This document shows, piece after piece, positions 57,735-64,000 of a DNA stretch of 64,000 nt. The stretch is from contig DCMZ01000002.1 in NCBI GenBank assembly GCA_002321895.1, positions 1 through 64,000 of the forward strand, given 5' to 3'. Position 1 is the first letter of the stretch. Every line of letters starts with the position of its first letter. Made by a program: the position numbers and the translations under genes. The notes beneath the pieces are model-generated. The model was not told where the DNA came from and ran no database searches. It saw only the letters and a program-made list of their open reading frames with translations. The DNA comes from Bdellovibrionaceae bacterium UBA1609 (GTDB lineage: Bacteria; Bdellovibrionota; Bdellovibrionia; Bdellovibrionales; UBA1609).

Positions 57735-59057
57735 ATGTCCATACCGTCGAATTTTGACACCAAGATGGTGCTCGATACAAACGTCATTCTATTTGATGCC
57801 ATGGCATTAAGAAAATTTCCAAAAGGTGATATCTATATTCCCTTTTCGGTGATCGAAGAGATCGATCGATTTAAACGGGATATGGGAGAGAACGGAAGGA
57901 ATGCTAGACATTTTAGTCGTTTTGTAGACGTTCTACGAAGTCAGGGGTCTTTGGCTGATGGAGTGGCTCTTGAAGATACGGGTTCTTATGTCTACATCAT
58001 TGTTGACCAATACCATGATGGAATCCCAAAGGATATGTTCGAGAATTTAGCGGACAACCGTATTTTGGGTACGGCATTGGCCATTCAGAAAACCTACCCC
58101 GAAAGTAAAGTAGAGCTGATTTCAAAAGATATTAATCTTCGTATCAAAGCCGATGTTTTTAATATCGAAGCAAAAGATTACGAGCCGGTGGCGAGTAGTT
58201 TTGAAGATCTCTATATGGGAGTTTTGGATGTTGAAGTCACTAGCTCCCAAATCGATAAGTTCTACAAAGAAAAAGCCATTGAACTGGAAAATAAGTTTTT
58301 TGCGAATCAGTATGTTGTCATGAAAGACGGTTCCAATCCTAATCATTCTGCCATTGGACGATTTAGTGAATCCGATGGCTGTATTGTTCCATTATTAACT
58401 CCTTCAGAGGGGATTTGGGGAATTCATCCAAGGAATATGGAACAGAGTTTTGCACTGGATAGTCTGCTCAATGACGACATTAGTTTTGTTTCACTCGTTG
58501 GAAAAGCGGGTACGGGTAAAACATTGCTTGCTATCGCTGCAGGTCTTTCTAAGACGCTCGATGATGGCCACTTCCAAAAATTATTAGTGAGTCGACCCAT
58601 TTTTCCAATGGGGCGAGACATCGGTTACCTTCCTGGAGATATTGAAGAAAAACTAAACCCTTGGATGCAGCCCATCTTTGATAACGTTGAGTTTTTAATG
58701 GGTGAGGGGAAGAAGGCTGCGGGTCGTGCTCAGGAGCTTATTAATCAAGGAATGTTGAATATCGAACCACTCACTTACATTCGTGGCCGAAGCATTCCTA
58801 ATCAGTATTTGATCGTTGATGAAGCTCAGAACTTATCACCCCATGAAATTAAAACTATTGTTACTCGAGCTGGAAACGGGACAAAAGTTATATTAACGGG
58901 AGATCCCTACCAGATAGACAATCCCTATGTGGATGCCGCCAACTCAGGACTCACCTACTCCGTTGAGCGATTTAAAGGCGAGCGTATTGCTGGTCACGTG
59001 ACTCTAATGAAGGGTGAGCGATCAGAACTTGCAGAGCTCGCGGCAAATATTCTTTAA
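57735..59057 (+). CDS. PIN domain-PhoH ATPase fusion protein
   Basis: 440 residues. The PIN domain (about 8-155) has the acidic set in MVLDTNVILFD and NRILGTAL. The PhoH ATPase follows with Walker A VGKAGTGKTLLA (about 250-262), YLIVDEAQNLS (Walker B), and LTGDPYQIDNPY. Such proteins are nuclease/helicase pairs acting on RNA. The same layout occurs in Bacillus YlaK and in many proteobacteria. GGAGG lies five to eight bases before the ATG. A terminator follows the stop. Confidence 0.93.
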   Translation: MSIPSNFDTKMVLDTNVILFDAMALRKFPKGDIYIPFSVIEEIDRFKRDMGENGRNARHFSRFVDVLRSQGSLADGVALEDTGSYVYIIVDQYHDGIPKDMFENLADNRILGTALAIQKTYPESKVELISKDINLRIKADVFNIEAKDYEPVASSFEDLYMGVLDVEVTSSQIDKFYKEKAIELENKFFANQYVVMKDGSNPNHSAIGRFSESDGCIVPLLTPSEGIWGIHPRNMEQSFALDSLLNDDISFVSLVGKAGTGKTLLAIAAGLSKTLDDGHFQKLLVSRPIFPMGRDIGYLPGDIEEKLNPWMQPIFDNVEFLMGEGKKAAGRAQELINQGMLNIEPLTYIRGRSIPNQYLIVDEAQNLSPHEIKTIVTRAGNGTKVILTGDPYQIDNPYVDAANSGLTYSVERFKGERIAGHVTLMKGERSELAELAANIL

Positions 59058-59084
59058 GCTTAGTTGGGTGTGACCGACACTTCG

Positions 59085-59117
59085 ATCCACTGGCCGAATA
59101 GCCAGTGGATTTTTTTT
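59085..59117 (+). terminator. Terminator after the PIN-PhoH gene
   Basis: ATCCACTGGC pairs perfectly with GCCAGTGGAT across CGAATA, then seven T. Strong signal. The proposed GTG start of the next ORF lies inside its 3' arm. Confidence 0.9.
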
Positions 59118-59500
59118 ATCCAATAGTCGAGGAATCTCTCGAAAGCATTAATACTCCATGGTTTGTGGCCGATAGAGCTATTAAGACGGGCATTCTGTCT
59201 TTGCAAGAAATTGGAGCGACGATGTTTATTCAAGGCGATTTGCAAAAAGTATTTGATGCACTTTTCACAATGGGAGTCATCGATCCCGTGTTGGAAGAGG
59301 ATTGGACAGAAGCGATAGATGAATTGCAGTACTACTATCCGGAAGTGCAAGAGGCGATTCAGGTAGTGAATGCTTTTCAGGGAAACTTAGACCAACTGAT
59401 GCATGAGTTGGAACAGTTTGATGTGAAGATTTTAGGTTTTTTAGCAATGGAAGTGGCCAAAGAGTTTGCTGACTTCCACTCAAGGGAAGAGTTACATTGA
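59105..59500 (+). CDS. Small soluble protein, start uncertain
   Basis: Up to 131 residues in a frame open from GTG 59105, which is inside the preceding terminator hairpin, so the true start is probably later (GTG 59165, TTG 59201 or ATG 59222; ATT 59147 is in range of GAGGAA). The sequence is acidic and helical (PEVQEAIQVVNAFQGNLDQL) with no signal peptide. Its TGA shares its last base with the next ATG. No family is recognised; context is the cupredoxin-like and cpaF genes. Confidence 0.65.
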   Translation: MDFFYPIVEESLESINTPWFVADRAIKTGILSLQEIGATMFIQGDLQKVFDALFTMGVIDPVLEEDWTEAIDELQYYYPEVQEAIQVVNAFQGNLDQLMHELEQFDVKILGFLAMEVAKEFADFHSREELH

Positions 59501-59994
59501 TGAAGAATATAGTGATCGTATTAGGACTTATATTTATGAGCCAATCGGCGATGGCGGACTGGTCTGTGGATTTCTCTAGACGAAATATGAAAACCTTAGA
59601 GTCAGACGCAAGAATGCCAGCCTCTGAAGAAAAAGAAGAAAAGGGGTTCCTTGATACCATCTTTGAGTCTTCGACACCTCTACAAGAAATTGTTGTTCTG
59701 AATACTGAGAAGGGTTTCGTGCCTGCGACTGTAAATGTAAGAAGGGGCATGAATTATAAGTTTCACATCGTGAACATTAATGAATCTGAGCGAAACGTAA
59801 GTTTTGTTATGGATTCATTCAGTGAGCATCATGCCACCTACTTTGGGAATATCAAAACCTTTGTTTTGCGGCCTAAAACTGAAGGAGTGTTTAGCTTTCA
59901 GTGTCCCGAGACCTCAGCTCAAGGGAAGCTTGTTGTTTACCCCTCTTACAAAATGGATGATGCTATTCACTTGAGACAGCCTGCATCGAGGTAA
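59500..59994 (+). CDS. Exported cupredoxin-like protein
   Basis: 164 residues from ATG 59500, sharing one base with the previous stop (a TTG one codon earlier is less likely). Signal peptide ends QSAMA-DW. Residues about 60-150 look like a cupredoxin Greek-key fold: FVPATVNVRRGMNYKFHIVN, VMDSFSEHHATYFG and SFQCPETSAQGKLVVYPSY. The His pair and the Cys could bind copper, but the usual Cys-x-His-x-Met run is not complete, so metal binding is open. Four bases separate it from cpaF. Confidence 0.75.
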   Translation: MKNIVIVLGLIFMSQSAMADWSVDFSRRNMKTLESDARMPASEEKEEKGFLDTIFESSTPLQEIVVLNTEKGFVPATVNVRRGMNYKFHIVNINESERNVSFVMDSFSEHHATYFGNIKTFVLRPKTEGVFSFQCPETSAQGKLVVYPSYKMDDAIHLRQPASR

Positions 59995-59997
59995 GTC

Positions 59998-61113
59998 ATG
60001 GGAAAAGACGTCGCCGGTGTTTATGAAGAATCTATAAAAGGCTATCTTCAGCCCATTTGGGATCTGCTACAAGACGAGTCCGTAACGGAAGTTATGATCA
60101 ACGGTCATGACGAGATTTTTATTGAAACTGGTGGTAAGCTTAAACGCTCAGAAAAGGTGTTTCCTGACGAAGACAGTTTGATGATGGCTGTAGTGAATAT
60201 TGCCCAAAGTGTGGGTCGGCGAATTGATGATGAGAACCCGAGGCTCGATGCCCGGTTGCCCAATGGTTATCGAATTCATGCCGTTATTCCTCCTCTGTGC
60301 AAAGGAACCACGGTGGCGATTCGTAAGTTCTCTACCGTTAAATTAACTTTCAAAGACTACATTAAATTCGGAACACTCACTCCAGACGCAGCTCTTTTTT
60401 TAGATATCTGCATGAAGCTTGGGAAAAATGTTTTGGTTTCAGGTGGTACCGGTTCGGGTAAAACAACACTTTTAAGTGTGTTATGCAGTAAAATCCCTCC
60501 TGGACAAAGAATCATCGTTATTGAGGATTCTGCAGAATTACAAATTGATTATGAACATATTGTATTTTTCGAAACACGAATGGCTAATGGTCAAGGTAAA
60601 GGTGCTGTGACCATAGAAGATCTATTAAAGAGTTCTTTACGACTTCGTCCGGATCGAATCATAGTGGGTGAGGTTCGTGGGGGTGAGGCTCTTGATCTTA
60701 TTCAAGCAATGAACACCGGTCATAAGGGATGTTTAGGTACGGTTCACTCAAACAGCGAAGAGGATGCTATGGTTCGTTTGGAAGCTCTTGCTCAAGGCGC
60801 GGAAAGCAAATTGAGTGAACAAGCTCTCCAATACCAAATCGGTGCAGCGGTGGATATAGTGGTTCAAATATCTAGAATGTCCGACGGGTCTCGTAAAATC
60901 ACTGGAATCTCTGAGGTTCTGGGGCTGCATGAGGATGGCACATACAACGTTTTGCCTATTTTTCGAATTGGACGTTTGGAAAAGCAGCCCGATGGAAAAT
61001 TAAAGGGGGGGCTAGAGCCGCAAGGTAATCTGCCCACTTTCATGGAAGAAATCGAAGATAATCGACTGCCATTTCCTCGAGACAAGTTTAGAACTCGTAA
61101 GAAAGCTGCTTAA
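59998..61113 (+). CDS. cpaF: CpaF/TadA-type secretion ATPase
   Basis: 371 residues. N-terminal domain with VTEVMINGHDEIFIE and the Arg finger region RRIDDENPRLDARLPNGYR, then the ATPase core: Walker A SGGTGSGKTTLLS (about 156-168), IEDSAELQI (Asp box), and LRPDRIIVGEVRGGEALDL (Walker B and Glu). Hexameric ATPases of this type polymerise or retract Flp/Tad pili. The gene is 57 kb from the Flp-type pilins at the left end of the window and is not followed by tadB/tadC here. The symbol follows the family. Confidence 0.9.
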   Translation: MGKDVAGVYEESIKGYLQPIWDLLQDESVTEVMINGHDEIFIETGGKLKRSEKVFPDEDSLMMAVVNIAQSVGRRIDDENPRLDARLPNGYRIHAVIPPLCKGTTVAIRKFSTVKLTFKDYIKFGTLTPDAALFLDICMKLGKNVLVSGGTGSGKTTLLSVLCSKIPPGQRIIVIEDSAELQIDYEHIVFFETRMANGQGKGAVTIEDLLKSSLRLRPDRIIVGEVRGGEALDLIQAMNTGHKGCLGTVHSNSEEDAMVRLEALAQGAESKLSEQALQYQIGAAVDIVVQISRMSDGSRKITGISEVLGLHEDGTYNVLPIFRIGRLEKQPDGKLKGGLEPQGNLPTFMEEIEDNRLPFPRDKFRTRKKAA

Positions 61114-61214
61114 CGCAAGGCGACACATAAGCTTTCCATTATATAAGAGGTTCAGCCCTATATTACGCATAGTGCCCGATTGTAATTATGGGGCCTCCAG
61201 GATAAAAACCCAGC

Positions 61215-62258
61215 GTGGATTTTAGTGGGAAGATTTCCAATTCAGTACTGACTTACCTGGATAACCAAGGGGTAAATTTGGAGGGCCTTTATGAGCTCAC
61301 CGATTTGCCCGTGGAGTTTCTAAGAGATCCCGCATGTTGGCTAGAGGCCGATAAGTTAGAGGCATTTCTTCACACGATGGAGCAAACTTACGGTTTGAGA
61401 TCCAATGAGAGCCTTGTTTCTCTGGTGGGGTTGAATAGTTGTGAGCTTCGGTCCTGGGGTGTTTTAGATTCCGTCATTAAAATGATTGAATCACCAAAGG
61501 ATATTTATGGGCAGCCCCAACGTTTGATTTCCTACTTTATTTCTCCAGAACCTCCCATTGCAAATTTAGAAGTGAGTGATCATTCTGTTCGGTTTGATCT
61601 GCCTATCGCTGCAGAAGAGTATCCCTATGTGACGGAATATTTGATTTCTGCTTTTGAAGGTTTGCCCAAATATTTGGGCAAAAATGCATCTAATGTGAAT
61701 TGGACTGAGAATACCATCGAAATTTCCTGGTCACTGGATCAGCCGACATTGCTGGATGAGAAGGCTCTGCGAAAATCCTTGAGTCCAGAATTGTTACAGG
61801 GAATGGTTCGCTCCCTTGAGAGTTTGCAAAAGCAACTTGAAAAGAAAAATGAAGAACTGAAGTTCAAAGAAAAGGAAATTCATTCCTTAAAGGAAGATAT
61901 AAAAAATCTTCTTAACACTCCAGTCAATCGGGCACTGCATCCTTTGGAAGGAGAGCAAGTGTTGGCCAAAGAAGAGATTCAAGGTGCTGCAAAAAGTTTG
62001 CGCGGAGAAGTTTCACGATTGTCGGATTATATTGCCCGTGCTCAGCAGTTGGTTACTTTGCTGGTTGGACGAGGTCGTTTGGACGGACAAGCTAAAACCG
62101 CCATGCGACGAGTGGGCTGGGATCAGGTGATGCAGGGAAAGATTATTTCCGTGCGAGAATCCTATAGACTTATTGATTCAATTAACAAAAATATCGAAAT
62201 AGATGGAAACGCAAGCCGAATGGCTGAAAGCACATCGTCTCCAGCACCCCCTCATTGA
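61215..62258 (+). CDS. Coiled-coil protein with OruR/HNOB-like N-terminus
   Basis: 347 residues from GTG 61215; the SD is poor. Residues 1-60 (VLTYLDNQGVNLEGLYELTD and EADKLEAFLHTMEQTYG) look like the N-terminal part of AraC-OruR or heme-sensor-like regulators, a helical sensor module without an attached DNA-binding domain. About 195-230 is a coiled coil (LQKQLEKKNEELKFKEKEI), the rest helical. No signal peptide. Unknown function; immediately followed by eno. Confidence 0.7.
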   Translation: MDFSGKISNSVLTYLDNQGVNLEGLYELTDLPVEFLRDPACWLEADKLEAFLHTMEQTYGLRSNESLVSLVGLNSCELRSWGVLDSVIKMIESPKDIYGQPQRLISYFISPEPPIANLEVSDHSVRFDLPIAAEEYPYVTEYLISAFEGLPKYLGKNASNVNWTENTIEISWSLDQPTLLDEKALRKSLSPELLQGMVRSLESLQKQLEKKNEELKFKEKEIHSLKEDIKNLLNTPVNRALHPLEGEQVLAKEEIQGAAKSLRGEVSRLSDYIARAQQLVTLLVGRGRLDGQAKTAMRRVGWDQVMQGKIISVRESYRLIDSINKNIEIDGNASRMAESTSSPAPPH

Positions 62259-62269
62259 AAGGAAAAGTC

Positions 62270-63544
62270 ATGTCCACAATTGTAGATGTTACTGCCAGAG
62301 AAATTTTAGATAGTCGTGGAAATCCAACTGTAGAAGTTGAAGTGTATCTTGATACCGATGTTGTAGGTCGAGCCGCCGTTCCAAGTGGTGCGTCCACAGG
62401 AGCCTATGAAGCGGCAGAGCTTCGCGATGGAGATAAAGCTAGATACAAAGGAAAGGGCGTTCAAAAGGCCTGTGAAAATGTAGAAATGATTTTGGGACCT
62501 GCTCTAGAAGGAATGGATGTCACTCGTCAAACTGAAATTGATCGCACCTTGATCGATCTCGACGGTACAGATAACAAGTCAAAGTTGGGAGCAAATGCTA
62601 TTCTTGGTGTTTCGTTGGCTTGTGCAAAAGCGGCTTCGGAAGAAGTGGACTTACCTTTGTTTCAGTATGTTGGAGGCACTTACGCCAATCAATTACCAGT
62701 ACCTTTAATGAATGTTTTAAATGGTGGAGCACATGCCAACAACGGCCTGGATGTTCAGGAGTTTATGATCGTGCCTACATTAGGGAACACTTTTCGCGAA
62801 GCTCTTCGTGCGGGAGCAGAAGTGTTTCACACATTGAAGGGAATTCTTAATGATAAGGGTCTTTCTACAGCTGTGGGTGATGAAGGTGGATTTGCTCCGA
62901 CTTTATCGTCTAATGGCGAAGCCATGGAACTATTGACTATGGCCATTGAAAAGGCCGGTTATAAACCTGGTGAGGAAATTTCGTTGGCTCTCGATGTGGC
63001 TTCCACTGAGCTGGTTGAAGGTGAGAAGTATCTTTGGGAAGGAAAGCATATTTCTTCTGAAGAGTTAGCGGATGTTTACAAAGATTGGACTAAAAAATAC
63101 CCGTTAGTCAGTGTGGAAGATGCCTTCGGTGAAGATGATTGGAATGCTTGGGGTAGATTCACAGGTGATTACGGTAAGTCTGTACAGTTGGTTGGCGATG
63201 ATTTATTTGTTACCAATCCAAAGCGACTTCAGCGTGGAATCAATGAGGGGTCTGCTAACTCCCTTCTGGTAAAGGTCAATCAGATTGGTACTTTGACGGA
63301 AACTAGCCAAGCCGTAAATATGGCTCAGGCGGCATCATTTACCACAGTCATGTCCCATCGTTCTGGGGAGACTGAAGATACGACAATAGCCGATTTATCT
63401 GTAGCTCTCGGTTGTCAGCAGATCAAAACAGGAAGTCTTTGTAGATCTGAAAGAATTGCTAAGTATAATCAGCTTTTGAGAATCGAAGAATATCTAGGGG
63501 AAACTGCCGTTTACGCGGGTAAAAAGGCTTTTTTACAGTCCTAG
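62270..63544 (+). CDS. eno: Enolase
   Basis: 424 residues from ATG 62270, which has AAAGGAA eight bases upstream; the listed frame extends five residues upstream. MSTIVDVTAREILDSRGNPT at the start, DEGGFAPTLSSN, VGDDLFVTNPKRL and SHRSGETEDTTIADLSVAL with metal and substrate sites. It makes phosphoenolpyruvate from 2-phosphoglycerate. ftsB follows, an arrangement common in proteobacteria. Confidence 0.98.
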   Translation: MSTIVDVTAREILDSRGNPTVEVEVYLDTDVVGRAAVPSGASTGAYEAAELRDGDKARYKGKGVQKACENVEMILGPALEGMDVTRQTEIDRTLIDLDGTDNKSKLGANAILGVSLACAKAASEEVDLPLFQYVGGTYANQLPVPLMNVLNGGAHANNGLDVQEFMIVPTLGNTFREALRAGAEVFHTLKGILNDKGLSTAVGDEGGFAPTLSSNGEAMELLTMAIEKAGYKPGEEISLALDVASTELVEGEKYLWEGKHISSEELADVYKDWTKKYPLVSVEDAFGEDDWNAWGRFTGDYGKSVQLVGDDLFVTNPKRLQRGINEGSANSLLVKVNQIGTLTETSQAVNMAQAASFTTVMSHRSGETEDTTIADLSVALGCQQIKTGSLCRSERIAKYNQLLRIEEYLGETAVYAGKKAFLQS

Positions 63545-63601
63545 GTCTCGAGCTCGCCGAATGATCTTAAGTTCAATGGCGTGACTTGATAGACTGGGTC
63601 T

Positions 63602-63919
63602 ATGTTACGCCGTTGGATAAATCAAATATTCAATTTAATTGATAAGTTTCTCTACGATCCCAAAAGAGTGCTCATAGTATTTGTCTCGCTTGTCACAATG
63701 AGCTTGGTTTTCGATGGAACGCTTTTGCAGTTATGGAAACTCAAGCGAGAGCACGCTGAGAATATAAACTCAATCAAAGAGTACCAAGTGAAGATACAAG
63801 AGTTGGATTTTAAGATTGCTCGTGCTCAGAAGTTGGATTTTATAGAGCGTGAGGCTCGAAATCGATTCGATTTGGTGGAAGAAGGGGACCTGGTTTTTGT
63901 ATTCACTGAGTCTGAATGA
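63602..63919 (+). CDS. ftsB: FtsB/DivIC-family septum protein
   Basis: 105 residues. A basic N-terminus, one membrane helix (about 22-42), a short coiled coil (LKREHAENINSIKEYQVKI) and the typical C-terminal EREARNRFDLVEEGDLVFVF (E-R-x-A-R-x-x-x-x-x-x-E-x-E pattern). FtsB links early and late division proteins at the inner membrane. The eno-ftsB order supports the call. Confidence 0.87.
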   Translation: MLRRWINQIFNLIDKFLYDPKRVLIVFVSLVTMSLVFDGTLLQLWKLKREHAENINSIKEYQVKIQELDFKIARAQKLDFIEREARNRFDLVEEGDLVFVFTESE

Positions 63920-64000
63920 TAACAGACTATGGTCCAGTCCTCTGAAGCCAGTAACCGAGATGGTCTTTCCTATTGTCGAATAATTGTTAGGGGATTAATC

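Noticed and set aside
63929..64000. ATG 63929 open to the right edge as the next gene
   Set aside because: No SD and only 24 codons visible; it may be chance.
1..64000. Genomic island, prophage or insertion sequence
   Set aside because: No integrase, transposase, phage structural gene or direct repeats at a tRNA end were seen; the tRNA-Leu has normal flanks.

Overview
The window reads as chromosomal DNA of a predatory delta-type bacterium of the Bdellovibrionota, close to Bdellovibrio/Pseudobdellovibrio. The grounds are gene content and style, not a database search: an FHA-GGDEF protein resembling DgcB next to an ECF sigma factor, many single-copy lipoproteins and small outer-membrane barrels, DUF3015 and DUF4105 families, an H1-like nucleoid protein, and MotAB/AgmX-type motility genes. 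There is no prophage, insertion sequence, CRISPR array or rRNA. One tRNA gene, tRNA-Leu(UAG), is present. Base composition looks even, with no obvious island.

Layout. 0-3.4 kb: the end of a Gly-Gly-Ile repeat protein, convergent with a tightly overlapping minus-strand operon for a Flp-type pilin, a TadE-like protein, a 52-residue prepilin-like peptide and a CpaB-like protein. 3.4-6.2 kb: a small ORF, folD, and an RHH regulator/membrane protein/SPFH lipoprotein operon with an operator-like palindrome. 6.2-26 kb: cell-envelope genes (lytic transglycosylase-like lipoprotein, beta-lactamase-fold hydrolase, L,D-transpeptidase, DUF4105 protein, two DUF3015 paralogues, hydrolases, surface lipoproteins including a 995-residue NHL-repeat protein), with gcvT-gcvH-tRNA-Leu and an amino-acid permease among them. 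26.3-31.7 kb: an apparently complete six-gene operon, PEGA/TPR lipoprotein, MotA, MotB, a FliF-like/FliG-like fusion, an outer-membrane barrel and an AgmX/PglI-type protein. This is the most unusual part of the window. 31.7-46 kb: RNA-modification genes (MnmC-like, TIGR01212 radical SAM, Rsm22-like), mtnP, a candidate small RNA, gcvP, H1-like protein, EpmA-like enzyme, HU/IHF, a glycosyltransferase, mutT, pyrD and gdhA. 46-64 kb: heptose-kinase-like PfkB, rlmN, a second PfkB kinase, a coiled-coil protein, a metallophosphoesterase, pgi, the FHA-GGDEF gene, an ECF sigma factor, a lipoprotein peptidase, a barrel, a TonB-like protein, a PilZ protein, PIN-PhoH, a cupredoxin-like protein, CpaF, eno and ftsB.

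How genes may work together. The 26-31 kb operon contains a proton-channel pair (MotA/MotB) and one protein that seems to combine a FliF-type periplasmic ring domain and membrane anchor with a FliG-type torque domain. It is followed by outer-membrane and AgmX-like partners and has no rod, hook or filament genes. I infer an envelope-spanning motor, perhaps for gliding or surface transport. The FHA-GGDEF protein and the PilZ protein point to c-di-GMP control of motility or the predatory cycle. GcvT/H/P, FolD and GdhA fit amino-acid catabolism with one-carbon units, as expected of a cell that feeds on prey protein. Start codons were revised wherever a Shine-Dalgarno sequence or signal peptide favoured an internal start.
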